A DNA stretch of 39,193 nucleotides from a virus. A model generated the notes under the pieces. That model saw nothing but the letters and a program-made list of their open reading frames with translations, was not told where the DNA came from and ran no database searches. This document shows, in pieces, positions 9,109 through 16,427 of the stretch. The position numbers and the translations under genes were made by a program. The stretch spans positions 1-39,193 of the IMG/VR virus record IMGVR_UViG_3300031565_000137; one strand, 5' to 3'. Position 1 is the first letter of the stretch. Every line of letters starts with the position of its first letter.

Positions 9109-9137
9109 ATTATACCCGCAAAAGTGGCGGATGTCAA
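9109..9137 (-). promoter_or_regulatory. Perfect sigma70 promoter, leftward
   Basis: On the minus strand TTGACA (9137-9132), exactly 17 bp, then TATAAT (9114-9109). The expected start is near 9102, about 24 nt before the ATG at 9078. Both hexamers match consensus. It lies immediately after the stop of the 9144-9275 gene, so it drives only the final leftward membrane-peptide gene. Confidence 0.9.
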
Positions 9138-9143
9138 CTATTT

Positions 9144-9275
9144 TCAGGTTGTTCGGGCACATTTCGCTTCCAAGGCCCCTGTGCTGCGTTCTGCTGCGTT
9201 GCGATTGGTTTGGGCTATCCTGACACCAAACCCGAATCCGTTGCCCTGCCAGGGCCGTTTGCGGGGGCGGTTCAT
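9144..9275 (-). CDS. Small basic protein, 43 residues
   Basis: The product starts MNRPRKRPWQGNGFGFGVRI and is highly basic at the N-terminus, with one cysteine and no membrane span. Support comes from an ATGA overlap with the upstream gene (stop 9272-9274) and GGAG 8 nt before the ATG, the coupling style used throughout this operon. Family unknown. The basic head could bind nucleic acid, but that is speculation. Confidence 0.55.
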   Translation of the reverse strand: MNRPRKRPWQGNGFGFGVRIAQTNRNAAERSTGALEAKCARTT

Positions 9276-9589
9276 GGTTTCAACTCCATTTCCTCGATTG
9301 TGGGCCAAAGGTGGGTCGGTTCGCACGTTGCCGGATCGTCGTTGCCCAACAGCAGTATCTCGGCCTCGCATTCGGCGATGTCCTTGGTGTGTAGTTGCAC
9401 AAAGTCAGTGTGTGTCTCCGTTCGCAAATGCCTTTTGTGCCGCTCGATGTATTCCCGCTGCCTCTCGATCAGTTTCAGCCGCTCCTCATTCCACGCTGCT
9501 AGCGCGGTTTCGTACCGCAGATGGGCAACCGGGCGCAGGTCGTACCAGTCACAGCCCTGAACGGTGACGATGAAGACGGTGGTGCTCAT
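9272..9589 (-). CDS. Hypothetical protein, 105 residues, helical centre
   Basis: GGAGG lies 5 nt before the ATG. The N-terminus is beta-like (STTVFIVTVQ). Residues 25-60 form a long charged helix (AAWNEERLKLIERQREYIER), and the C-terminus is acidic. The 3' end encodes EMELKP and carries the SD for the next gene, with an ATGA junction. No recognised domain or cysteine motif. Function unknown. Confidence 0.75.
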   Translation of the reverse strand: MSTTVFIVTVQGCDWYDLRPVAHLRYETALAAWNEERLKLIERQREYIERHKRHLRTETHTDFVQLHTKDIAECEAEILLLGNDDPATCEPTHLWPTIEEMELKP

Positions 9590-9597
9590 ATTGCCTC

Positions 9598-9870
9598 CTA
9601 TTGCTCTTTGTACTCGTATTCCTTGTTGCCGACGATTGCCGACAGACGCACCAGCCCCGCTGTGAGTAACTGCGTTCGTGCTTGCAAATCCGAACAGCCG
9701 TTAAACAGAGCATTCAGCCGACTTGCTTCCTGTGTCATCATTCGTATAGCCTCACAAGCGGCTTTCTGCGCCGCCTCGTCGCTCTTTAGCCACTTCCGCT
9801 TGAGCTTGGCGCAGGAAGTGCACAGGTTGCCCTTATTCAGCGCAAATCCGCAAAATACACAGTAGTTCAT
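9598..9870 (-). CDS. Zinc-ribbon protein, 90 residues
   Basis: The N-terminal ribbon has C4-V-F-C7 and C17-T-S-C20, followed by a basic patch (KLKRKWLKS) and a helical tail. The start overlaps the methyltransferase stop by 4 nt, so it is translationally coupled to that gene. Short zinc-ribbon proteins of this form usually bind nucleic acid or an enzyme partner. Coupling to the methyltransferase makes an accessory role possible but unproven. Confidence 0.75.
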   Translation of the reverse strand: MNYCVFCGFALNKGNLCTSCAKLKRKWLKSDEAAQKAACEAIRMMTQEASRLNALFNGCSDLQARTQLLTAGLVRLSAIVGNKEYEYKEQ

Positions 9871-11414
9871 TGTTCAATCCTTTCTACGCTAATCTCTGCC
9901 AGCAGTCCGCACTCTTGGCGGATGCGCTTGGTTGCCATCTTGACGTATTTCGGACTCAGTTCGCAGCCGATTGCGTTGCGGCCGAGTTTGACCGCGACAA
10001 CGGCTGTGGTTCCGCTGCCGAGGAATGGGTCAAGGACGGTTCCGGGGACGGGTTCGGGATAGCTGTTCGTGCAGCCGGCGCCGCCCAGGTCGCGGTCGTC
10101 GCAGCAGACACAGGAACAGGAGGGGCACCAAGCGATGGTCTTATGAACGGCCGTTATTCCCGGCGTCTTGCTCGTGAATTGAGCGACTTCTTCTGGTTTG
10201 TTATAATCACGATAGTTGTTCTCCCGACGTGTAGCTTTCAGTTCGGCGTACTCTGGCGCATCTTCCACCACACGAACCCACGGTGCCCCGCATTGGCTGC
10301 ACACTCCCTTTTCCGAACTCCCCGCGAGTATGAACGGTGCGACGATTGCCGGCGGATAGCCCGCGTAGTGCTCCAGCCCCGTGCCCTGCGTGTTCACCGG
10401 CAAGGCGAGTATGTTGCCGTCCTCGTCCTGCATCGGCATGCTCGCACCGTCCAAGATCGCCCGCAGCGAATCGAAATACCAGTCCGAGTTGCGGCGGTTG
10501 CGGCCGTTATCACCGTACGCACCACATACCTGCATCGAATATTGTCCATCCTGTGTTTTGGTTCCCCTTGTCGGGCCCATCACGGAGCGCTTATCCTTGT
10601 CTGCCCACTTCGATGCTATCTTGACCGCTTCCCCGTCATAAAAACATCGAGCCGATTTAGTCAACATGAACCAATACTCAACGGCACTACCCGGACGGTC
10701 GGTGCAGCTTTCGGGCATAGCCGAGCGTTTTACCCACGGAATACGCGAGCGCAGCCACCACCCGTCCACTTGCATGGCCAGCACGAAACGAGAGGGGATT
10801 TCGCACAGGTCTTTGGACTTGAGGCCGTCGCCCTGTTTCTTAACTCCCTTGAGCTGCTGCCCGTGTTCGTCGCCCTTGCCGCCACCGCCTTTCCCGCCCG
10901 TGTAGCTATCCCCTAGGTTCACCGCGCAGATTCCGTCGCTGCGAAGCACTCGTTTGACCGCGCGGAACACCTCCACCAGATGCGAAATGAAATGTTCCGG
11001 CGTGTTTTCGGAACCTAGCTCAACACGGTACGCCCCGCACAACTGGCAGAACTGGCCGCCGGTCGCTTCGTACATCGTGCCTGCACTGGTAGCCTGCTTG
11101 CTGTCCGGGTTCTTGACGTCGGCAACGTGGCGTGAACGGCGCGGTTTGGCGAACGCTTCCCGTATCTCCCCCTTGTCCTCCCACCCCTGAAATATGCTGG
11201 TACTCAACCCCTCGCGGTACTCGCTGCCCGGCTTGGGCTGCTCGGCACCCCAGACGTGGGGACACAAGGGGTCGCCGCCCCAGATTTGGGGGTCGGTTCC
11301 GTAACTTCTGAGGCCCCAGTAAGGAGGCGACGAGCAGCAGACATGCACCGATTCGTCGGGCAGCGTTTTGAGCGCCGCAAGCACATGGCCCTGAATGATC
11401 CGCACTGTTGGCAT
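9867..11414 (-). CDS. DNA N4-cytosine/N6-adenine methyltransferase
   Basis: The product has 515 residues with AGGAG 5 nt before the ATG. The catalytic motif IV, SPPYWG, lies at residues 29-34 and precedes the AdoMet-binding motif I, DPFLGSGTT, near residue 462. This is the beta-type order (IV before I). SPPY is typical of N4-cytosine enzymes but also occurs in N6-adenine enzymes, so the modified base is not settled. A cysteine-rich insert (CSQC near 380, CPSC and CVCC near 431) suggests a zinc site in the recognition region. No restriction endonuclease partner is adjacent. A self-protection role against host restriction is likely. Confidence 0.88.
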   Translation of the reverse strand: MPTVRIIQGHVLAALKTLPDESVHVCCSSPPYWGLRSYGTDPQIWGGDPLCPHVWGAEQPKPGSEYREGLSTSIFQGWEDKGEIREAFAKPRRSRHVADVKNPDSKQATSAGTMYEATGGQFCQLCGAYRVELGSENTPEHFISHLVEVFRAVKRVLRSDGICAVNLGDSYTGGKGGGGKGDEHGQQLKGVKKQGDGLKSKDLCEIPSRFVLAMQVDGWWLRSRIPWVKRSAMPESCTDRPGSAVEYWFMLTKSARCFYDGEAVKIASKWADKDKRSVMGPTRGTKTQDGQYSMQVCGAYGDNGRNRRNSDWYFDSLRAILDGASMPMQDEDGNILALPVNTQGTGLEHYAGYPPAIVAPFILAGSSEKGVCSQCGAPWVRVVEDAPEYAELKATRRENNYRDYNKPEEVAQFTSKTPGITAVHKTIAWCPSCSCVCCDDRDLGGAGCTNSYPEPVPGTVLDPFLGSGTTAVVAVKLGRNAIGCELSPKYVKMATKRIRQECGLLAEISVERIEQ

Positions 11415-11489
11415 TTACTCTCCTAAATTATCCGCACCCCGACCGCCCGTCAAGGAGAATCGAGCAACCGAACGGCCGGGGCACGGTGA
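11415..11489 (-). other. 75-bp spacer between methyltransferase and DpdA-like gene
   Basis: This is the only real gap in the leftward operon between 9.6 and 15.9 kb. It contains TTGACG (11453-11448) and GATAAT (11432-11427), but the spacer is only 15 bp and transcription would begin inside the methyltransferase SD, so I do not call a promoter. No hairpin with a T-tract is visible. Confidence 0.5.
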
Positions 11490-12137
11490 TTATTTATTAA
11501 ACAGGGGATGCTGTGTAATTCCGCTGAATTCCTCGACGATGTGCCATGAGTCATTGCGCGCTATACTGCTACTGTCTACACTATCGGCCTTCATTGCGTT
11601 AGCCTGGGTCAGGCGGTCAAACGTGCCGCAGCGCCCTATGTGCGCCTGCATTCCGTTATGGTGAGCGTAGTCAATCCACATCGGAGCAGTCTGCCACTTC
11701 CACTCCAGGGTGCCGCCAACAAACAAGTGCGTGAACTTCTGGGGGATGCTGTTTTCTCGCAGGTCTTGGATACTCATGCCATCCTGCACCACAAACGCCA
11801 CGCGCGGGGCCGACAGCAACTCGCCCGCCCGCCAACTCAGCGAAAACTCAAGCGAGCGCTTGCCGGCAGCCACGATATCCGGGCATACAATGAAATCGAG
11901 CGACAGCCCCATGCGGTACGCATCTGCAATAGTCCGCCGGAATATATCAACTTGGAAGGGAAAACCGCGCCGCCAACACTGGAATGCGCCGTTATCGAGC
12001 GCACAAGGCACCTCTCGGTAGCGGCGCGAGGGGCAACGATTCGCGCTGCTGGCTATCAGAATGCCCATGCCGAGCCGTTTCACATGGTCGAGTTTCTGGC
12101 CGTCCGCGTTGCTTGTGTAGATCAGCATTCCTTTCAT
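11490..12137 (-). CDS. DpdA-like (TGT-related) DNA transglycosylase
   Basis: The product has 215 residues. The start overlaps the upstream stop by 4 nt (ATGA); a second ATG three codons in is possible. Motifs in order: DNGAF (48-52), V-C-P-D-I-V (84-89), VVQDG (116-120), VGGTLEWK (140-147), HIGR (166-169) and ADSVDSSS (184-191). This set recalls the short phage branch of the queuine tRNA-ribosyltransferase TIM-barrel superfamily, known as DpdA, which inserts 7-deazaguanine bases into DNA. D87 and the aspartates of ADSVD are candidate catalytic residues. No preQ0 synthesis genes (folE, queD, queE, queC) appear in the window, so a precursor would come from the host or genes elsewhere. Confidence 0.72.
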   Translation of the reverse strand: MKGMLIYTSNADGQKLDHVKRLGMGILIASSANRCPSRRYREVPCALDNGAFQCWRRGFPFQVDIFRRTIADAYRMGLSLDFIVCPDIVAAGKRSLEFSLSWRAGELLSAPRVAFVVQDGMSIQDLRENSIPQKFTHLFVGGTLEWKWQTAPMWIDYAHHNGMQAHIGRCGTFDRLTQANAMKADSVDSSSIARNDSWHIVEEFSGITQHPLFNK

Positions 12138-12295
12138 TCCTCTTCTATCGGTTCCTGCCTTTTCTGTTTGTGCTCGCGGTTGCGCTTGCACCAATCGCAT
12201 CTGCCGTGGTTCCTGCACGAGCCGTCTACCGCTTTCGATCCCCGATAGGGCCGGCGGTGCGATTTGCCATGCTCGATGGCTCTGTCAAGGCTCAT
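12134..12295 (-). CDS. Small basic zinc-finger-like phage protein, 53 residues
   Basis: Starts MSLDRAIEHGKSHRRPYRGS and contains C-R-N-H-G-R-C-D-W-C, a compact Cys/His cluster, then a charged tail (KQKRQEPIEEE). I chose the ATG overlapping the upstream stop (ATGA), with GGGGA about 5 nt upstream, over an earlier in-frame ATG. Similar short proteins with this opening occur in many phages with no assigned function. Likely binds nucleic acid or metal. Confidence 0.75.
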   Translation of the reverse strand: MSLDRAIEHGKSHRRPYRGSKAVDGSCRNHGRCDWCKRNREHKQKRQEPIEEE

Positions 12296-12837
12296 AGGGT
12301 TCCCCATTGCCGTGCCATTGCCTCTGCCCTTTCGGGAAAGTTCAGACATGCGAACTCGCCAAAACGCTCACGGGCGTCGTCGTCATACGCATGCGCGGCC
12401 TCGATCTCGCTTGTAAAGTAGCCGAGAAAAATCTGAACGTGATCGGCCTTGATCTGTGCCCACCATTTCCGTTTTGCTTTATCCCAGCATACGCCTTTGT
12501 AATGGGAAGAACCATCCTTACGCTTGCGGCTGTTCATGTTGTTCTGTGCTCTCGTGCATTCCCGCAGGTTGCCCCGCTGATTATTCAACCCGTCGTGATC
12601 GACGTGATCGATCTCTGCCGCGTCGGGCAAGAGCAATCTGTGCATTTGCAGGATCGTCTGCTTCCCGTCCGGTGTTGGGACGTTTGTGTAGGCATAATAC
12701 TGGTGGGGCGCCTTGTGCACATGCCACCTGTGCCCCGCCACGAGCGGATAGTCGGCGATGTCTACAATGGCCGTCTTTCTTTGTGTCAGCTTCAGAATCG
12801 CTACATCCTGATGGAACTCAACGTGATTCGGTATCAT
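12292..12837 (-). CDS. HNH endonuclease with AP2 DNA-binding domain
   Basis: The product has 181 residues. The HNH core spans about 66-100: HRLLLP, then I-D-H-V-D-H-D-G-L-N-N, then GNLRECT and NN. Residues 112-167 fit an AP2/ERF domain (HYKGVCWDKAKRKWWAQI, then F-T-S-E-I-E-A-A-H-A-Y-D). HNH-AP2 proteins are typical free-standing phage homing nucleases. The gene overlaps the end of the cytosine methyltransferase by 20 nt and is not inside an intron. Confidence 0.88.
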   Translation of the reverse strand: MIPNHVEFHQDVAILKLTQRKTAIVDIADYPLVAGHRWHVHKAPHQYYAYTNVPTPDGKQTILQMHRLLLPDAAEIDHVDHDGLNNQRGNLRECTRAQNNMNSRKRKDGSSHYKGVCWDKAKRKWWAQIKADHVQIFLGYFTSEIEAAHAYDDDARERFGEFACLNFPERAEAMARQWGTL

Positions 12838-13852
12838 TGATTGTCTCCCTATATGCCAAAATGAATTCAGCCGCCAACGGTGCGACTATAGAGTTTCCGT
12901 AGCCTCTGAGCCGCATGACGCGCGCTTCCGCCGTGGCGTCAACGTCCGGCTCGCCATTATCGCTGCCCTGTCCCATGCCTTTGGATAGCCTTGTAACCAG
13001 CGGCTCAACGCCGGATTTAACACGCCGCGCTTTTCCGTCCCGGCAGGGGAGGAGGTCGTAGTCAGACCAGCAACCTGCTTGCTCAACGCAACCCCCGCAT
13101 CCCTGCTGTTGCTCTGGCTCCGCTCGTTTGCTCTCGGCGTTGACCAACCCACTACCGGTGGCGCCTTCTTCTCTATCAGCGTTGCAAGGCTCGATGAATG
13201 AGCCTTCTGGTTGTGTGTCGCCCCCTGCGCGTGGTGATCCCGTGTGTTCGGACTTGGCCAGCCGGTAATCCACAACACCGCGTCTCGTGCCAGATTCGCT
13301 CCTTGTGTTGATGTCAAGTCCGCCCCCGGCCTTCGCCCATCGTGCGCATTCGGCGTCGGCCACCCACCAAATCCTGTGCCGGATGTGCGGTGCCCCGACG
13401 CTGCAAGCTGGCAGTACGATCGCCCCGCAGGCGTAGCCTTCCGCTTCCAGGTCATCGCATATTCCATCGAGCCATCCGTGTCCAATCGCCGCAGGAACCT
13501 GTTCTCCAAAGATCGTGTCAGGTCTGCACTCGCGGATGAGCCTGAACATTTCGGGCCAGAGGTGCCGCTTGTCCGCCGAACCTTTGTGCTTGCCCGCCGC
13601 CGAGAACGGCTGGCAGGGTAGAGAACATGTCCAAACAGATCGGTCGTCGGGCCAACCGGCGAGACGCAGAGCGTACGGCCAGCCTGCGATTCCACAGAAG
13701 AAGTGGCACTGCACGTATCCCTTGAGGTCGTCTGTTCTGACATCCGTGATGTTCCTCTCGTCTACGTCGCCCGGCGCGATCAACTCGTTACGGATCAATT
13801 CCCGAAGCCACGCCGCCGCGTTGGGGTCAAACTCGTTGTAGTATGCGGTCAT
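12818..13852 (-). CDS. C5-cytosine DNA methyltransferase
   Basis: The product has 344 residues. Motif I is FFCGIAGW (51-58), motif IV SLPCQPFS with the catalytic Cys (77-84, Cys80), motif VI E-Q-V (117-119, usually ENV), motif VIII HIRHRIW (156-162), and motif X RGYGNSIV (316-323). Residues 170-300 are a hydrophilic recognition region with unusual Gly/Arg/Glu bias. A 50-residue N-terminal extension precedes motif I. The start overlaps the upstream stop by 4 nt. No companion endonuclease was recognised, so it is probably a protective solitary methylase. EQV instead of ENV is a mild deviation seen in some active enzymes. Confidence 0.9.
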   Translation of the reverse strand: MTAYYNEFDPNAAAWLRELIRNELIAPGDVDERNITDVRTDDLKGYVQCHFFCGIAGWPYALRLAGWPDDRSVWTCSLPCQPFSAAGKHKGSADKRHLWPEMFRLIRECRPDTIFGEQVPAAIGHGWLDGICDDLEAEGYACGAIVLPACSVGAPHIRHRIWWVADAECARWAKAGGGLDINTRSESGTRRGVVDYRLAKSEHTGSPRAGGDTQPEGSFIEPCNADREEGATGSGLVNAESKRAEPEQQQGCGGCVEQAGCWSDYDLLPCRDGKARRVKSGVEPLVTRLSKGMGQGSDNGEPDVDATAEARVMRLRGYGNSIVAPLAAEFILAYRETINDTESR

Positions 13853-14211
13853 GGCGTTGATTCCGGCCTGTAGAGCAGGGTAAGGGCATGCGTCATGAAA
13901 CGCTCAGTGCATGGTTCGCAAGGATGCGAGTAGGCAAGGCGCACGTTGCAACTTTTGGTCTCCACCCTCACACACTCTACAAAGCCTATCTGTTTGGTGT
14001 CTTCGAGTTCCACCAGTACGATGTCATTCAACCTCGGCGGATTGCTGTCGCTGTAAGGTTCAGGCACGGGCACCCCGTCCTTGCGCGGGCACCAGGTAGG
14101 GAAGTGATGTGCATCAATCTCGCGGTAAATGCCTTCGTAGCGACAGACACAATCGTTGTTTACTACCTTGCAGAGAGAGCAATCACCGCACCACTCAATC
14201 AGCTTCGGCAT
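13849..14211 (-). CDS. Cysteine-rich hypothetical protein, 120 residues
   Basis: Starts MPKLIEWCGDCSLCKVVNND. The N-terminal 41 residues hold C8, C11, C14, C21, C23 and C41. The middle (residues 60-90) is beta-rich (DIVLVELEDTKQIGFVE), and C-E-P-C follows near residue 100. This could be a small metal site on an SH3-like or OB-like core. It overlaps the upstream gene by 17 nt and the methyltransferase start by 4 nt. Family not recognised. Confidence 0.75.
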   Translation of the reverse strand: MPKLIEWCGDCSLCKVVNNDCVCRYEGIYREIDAHHFPTWCPRKDGVPVPEPYSDSNPPRLNDIVLVELEDTKQIGFVECVRVETKSCNVRLAYSHPCEPCTERFMTHALTLLYRPESTP

Positions 14212-14374
14212 CGGGGCCTCCTTTCTGTTTCTTCTGGGTGCATGGAAAACAGTACGGCCCGACGTTGTTCATCCAAAGGCGCATTTCGTAAAGTACGCGC
14301 CCACATCTGATGCACTTCTCATCAGAGGCTGTTGTTACCGGCACAAGATGCGTTGGATCGGTGGCGTTGCTCAT
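14195..14374 (-). CDS. Zinc-ribbon protein, 59 residues
   Basis: Starts MSNATDPTHLVPV. The ribbon is C-I-R-C near residue 21 and C-F-P-C near residue 42, separated by about 18 residues, with a basic tail (KKQKGG). AAAAGGAG precedes the start, which overlaps the upstream stop by 4 nt. An earlier in-frame ATG far upstream lies within the preceding gene and is rejected. Function unknown. Confidence 0.75.
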   Translation of the reverse strand: MSNATDPTHLVPVTTASDEKCIRCGRVLYEMRLWMNNVGPYCFPCTQKKQKGGPDAEAD

Positions 14375-14898
14375 TGCCCGTCTCCTTTTGGGTTCATCGA
14401 CGCGATCCGTTCTGTCGAAAACCAATCCGTAATCGCGCCGCCATATTTCGAGTGCGCGAAGCCACAGGTGCAGATACCGTCGGTGCAAGAGCCGCTGATC
14501 ATGAGCGCGTAGAACGTACAATCGCCGTCGTGCTGCGTTTTGCCCTCGGCCTTGAGCCGGGCTATCTCAAGTTCCGCCATCCCCCAGAGGCACTTAGGCG
14601 TGTGGCCCTCCTCATCAGAGCAAAAGCATATTGGACAACCACCACCTGCGAGGTAATCCTTCGCGCGTTGCTGCCAATCATCGCCATCGGATAGTTCGGT
14701 TTTTAGTTTCTCGACCTCGGTCTTGAGCCGGGCTATCTCGGCGTCCTTCTTCTTGCCTTCCTCGCCGGCAAACGTCTGCGCCGCCGCAAGAATCTCGGCG
14801 AAGAATGTGGGCTTGTGATATGGCTTGCCTGCGAACTCGGACAGGCTCTCCGCCACCTCGTCGATCACGCGCACGTCGTCGGGTAGTTTGTCATTCAC
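14371..14898 (-). CDS. Coiled-coil protein with cysteine clusters, 175 residues
   Basis: The N-terminal part is helical. Residues 45-70 form a Lys/Glu/Leu coiled coil (KKKDAEIARLKTEVEKLKTE). Then C-P-I-C-F-C near 87-92, a further coil (MAELEIARLKAEG), and C-T-D-G-I-C-T-C-G near 138-146. It shares the 'EIARLKAE' style with the 412-residue protein at 19013-20251. The start overlaps the upstream gene by 8 nt. Similar Cys/coiled-coil phage proteins have no known role. Confidence 0.7.
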   Translation of the reverse strand: MNDKLPDDVRVIDEVAESLSEFAGKPYHKPTFFAEILAAAQTFAGEEGKKKDAEIARLKTEVEKLKTELSDGDDWQQRAKDYLAGGGCPICFCSDEEGHTPKCLWGMAELEIARLKAEGKTQHDGDCTFYALMISGSCTDGICTCGFAHSKYGGAITDWFSTERIASMNPKGDGQ

Positions 14899-15145
14899 TT
14901 TGAGTCTCCTTTATATCACTAAGTATTGCTACTACACGATCTGCCTCTTTACGATCACTCTCTTTTTCCTCTTCAGTTAGGTCTGCATATGCAGTGTCCA
15001 CCTGATGTCTCCAGCGCTCCTCGGCCCATAGAGGAATCACACATTCTCCTGCGTTGTTGTGGAAACATTTCTCAAACAAATACTTCATCCATCCTGACCA
15101 CTGCTCATGGGCTAGTGTGGCCAGACGTTCCCGTAGATCATTCAC
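14891..15145 (-). CDS. Conserved phage hypothetical protein, 84 residues
   Basis: Starts MNDLRERLATLAHEQWSGWM, continues with KYLFEKCF, I-P-L-W-A-E-E-R-W and LTEEEKESDRKEADRVVAIL. This pattern (LAHEQWSGWM, IPxxxxERW, EKxSDRxEA) is one I recognise from many unrelated phages, but it has no assigned function. Mostly helical and acidic. It is coupled to its neighbours by short overlaps. Confidence 0.8.
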   Translation of the reverse strand: MNDLRERLATLAHEQWSGWMKYLFEKCFHNNAGECVIPLWAEERWRHQVDTAYADLTEEEKESDRKEADRVVAILSDIKETQSE

Positions 15146-15356
15146 CTGTCGTCTCCTTCTCCTCGAAATACTCGTCTACCGCCGCGCTGTAGTCGATCTC
15201 CTCGTCGTAGATGCAGTCCTCGATGCACGACAGCAGCAGGTCAACGTCGATGCCCATCTTCTTCATCAGGCGTTCGTGATAGGTGCAAAACATCAGTGTG
15301 CCGCCGCTCATGTAGAACGTTTTAGGCAGCATGTCCATCAGATCATCGCGGGTCAT
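15138..15356 (-). CDS. Acidic hypothetical protein, 72 residues
   Basis: Starts MTRDDLMDMLPKTFYMSGGT. It has a strongly acidic second half (CIEDCIYDEEIDYSAAVDEY). AAAGGAG is 5 nt before the ATG, and ATGA overlaps the upstream stop. Predicted helical with no metal motif. Function unknown. An acidic surface could mimic DNA, but nothing supports that beyond charge. Confidence 0.7.
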   Translation of the reverse strand: MTRDDLMDMLPKTFYMSGGTLMFCTYHERLMKKMGIDVDLLLSCIEDCIYDEEIDYSAAVDEYFEEKETTGE

Positions 15357-15598
15357 TTCAACTCCTTTCCCTTTTCATCCGTGAGGACGTATCCCCTGCG
15401 CCTGTCAAAGTAGAGTTTGAACTTACCGTTCTGTATGCACTTCACAAGGTTGATCATGATAGACGCGAGAGAGAGGTCGGGCTTCGCAAATTGTATCCGC
15501 TGGGCTACGCTCTCGATGAGTTTCATCTTGTCGTCGTCTTTCCAGCGCTTCAGGTCTATTCCGAACTTGGCTGCTGCCTCGGTGAATTCAAAGGTCAT
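15353..15598 (-). CDS. Hypothetical protein, 81 residues
   Basis: Starts MTFEFTEAAAKFGIDLKRWK, helical in the centre (IESVAQRIQFAKPDLSLASI), with a basic beta hairpin at the end (KFKLYFDRRRGYVLTDEKGK). AGGAG 5 nt upstream and an ATGA junction define the start, 11 codons after an earlier ATG lacking support. No recognised family. Confidence 0.72.
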   Translation of the reverse strand: MTFEFTEAAAKFGIDLKRWKDDDKMKLIESVAQRIQFAKPDLSLASIMINLVKCIQNGKFKLYFDRRRGYVLTDEKGKELK

Positions 15599-15768
15599 GG
15601 GGTCTCCTTTGCCAAGCGATCCATCCAGCATTTAACGCAGAAGTCACGCTCGCCTTCGTGCCTCTCCTGGCAGGAAGGGCAGTAGGTTTTTCCACACGCT
15701 CTGCATAAAAAACCGCCCCTGTCGACGTAGAACTTGCGCCGGCATTGCGCGCACTTTGCTATGGTCAC
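15595..15768 (-). CDS. RING/FYVE-like zinc-finger protein, 57 residues, GTG start
   Basis: Starts (GTG) M-T-I-A-K-C-A-Q-C-R-R-K-F-Y-V-D. Four CxxC pairs follow: C-A-Q-C, C-R-A-C, C-P-S-C and C-V-K-C. That is eight cysteines in about 42 residues, enough for a two-zinc cross-brace or paired ribbons. The GTG overlaps the upstream TGA (GTGA) with AAGGA a few bases before. The ORF begins without ATG, so it is easily missed. Probable nucleic-acid or protein binding. Confidence 0.72.
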   Translation of the reverse strand: MTIAKCAQCRRKFYVDRGGFLCRACGKTYCPSCQERHEGERDFCVKCWMDRLAKETP

Positions 15769-15953
15769 TGCTTTTCCTTTGCGCTCTCATCTTGGACGGC
15801 ATGTTCGATGGAGCGCCCTTTGCCGGCCGTGTCGAGGGTTGCTTCGAAGGCCGTGAATTCAGCCGAGTTCTTCTCTTTGTTGACACCTATCACCTCCGCA
15901 ATCCAACCACGGATCAACTCGTCAGCGTACGGCGTGTCAGGTTCGTTGGTCAT
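15765..15953 (-). CDS. Acidic helical hypothetical protein, 62 residues
   Basis: Starts MTNEPDTPYADELIRGWIAE. AAGGAG lies 8 nt before the ATG. The composition is charged and helix-prone without cysteines. The stop overlaps the GTG start of the zinc-finger gene. No family recognised. Confidence 0.68.
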   Translation of the reverse strand: MTNEPDTPYADELIRGWIAEVIGVNKEKNSAEFTAFEATLDTAGKGRSIEHAVQDESAKEKQ

Positions 15954-15972
15954 GATTGAGTCTCCTTTTCTT

Positions 15973-16218
15973 TCATATCACTTTCCTGCCGATGTATTTC
16001 CACGCACAATTTGCACAAGGCCGGGCGGTCGAGCCGCAGCCGGTGCATCGGTAAACAGGGTCTTCACTTGCACCGCCGGGCCGCAGTTCCTCAACCAGCT
16101 TGCGCACGTGCTTATTCACCGCCGCGGCTCGCCGGTCGTATGCGTCAACCAGGGCGGGGTCGATGCAGATACTAGCGGTGCAGTTGGCTATCAGACGGTC
16201 GATGTCGTGGGTAGTCAT
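15973..16218 (-). CDS. Zinc-finger protein, 81 residues
   Basis: The N-terminal 50 residues are helical (MTTHDIDRLIANCTASICID, then a basic helix with KHVRKLVEEL). The C-terminus holds C-T-G-C-G-S-T-A-R-P-C-A-N-C, a compact four-cysteine zinc site, followed by a basic tail (WKYIGRKVI). GAAGGGAA precedes the ATG, which overlaps the DUF3310 stop by 4 nt. Function unknown. Confidence 0.73.
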   Translation of the reverse strand: MTTHDIDRLIANCTASICIDPALVDAYDRRAAAVNKHVRKLVEELRPGGASEDPVYRCTGCGSTARPCANCAWKYIGRKVI

Positions 16219-16427
16219 TTCCCTTCAAGCCTTTCAATATAATGATTGAGATACCACTGCGCTTTCTTCAGGTCTTCCAGCCCGTTTTTCTGCTTGTGGC
16301 GCCAGATGTATTTTATGACGTTGCCCAGGCAGAATCCTTTGAGCAACTTCGCCGCTTCGATGGCGTCGATGCACTCAACCGAGCCGGACGTGTAGTGCGC
16401 GGGGTGAGATATGTTGTCGTGTTTCAT
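16215..16427 (-). CDS. DUF3310 (SaV-like) protein
   Basis: The product has 70 residues with the diagnostic order HPAHYTSGSVECIDAIEA, then GFCLGNVIKYIWRHKQKNG, then EDLKKAQWYL. This matches the DUF3310 family, widespread in phages and sometimes labelled nucleotide kinase, though the biochemical role is not established. The start at 16427 has AAAGG 7 nt upstream and an ATGA overlap. Longer in-frame versions extend into the previous gene and lack support. Confidence 0.9.
   Translation of the reverse strand: MKHDNISHPAHYTSGSVECIDAIEAAKLLKGFCLGNVIKYIWRHKQKNGLEDLKKAQWYLNHYIERLEGK

Noticed and set aside
11427-11453. TTGACG and GATAAT on the minus strand before the methyltransferase gene
   Set aside because: The spacer is only 15 bp and the predicted start would fall inside the gene's Shine-Dalgarno, leaving a 6-nt leader. 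The neighbouring operon structure does not require a promoter here.
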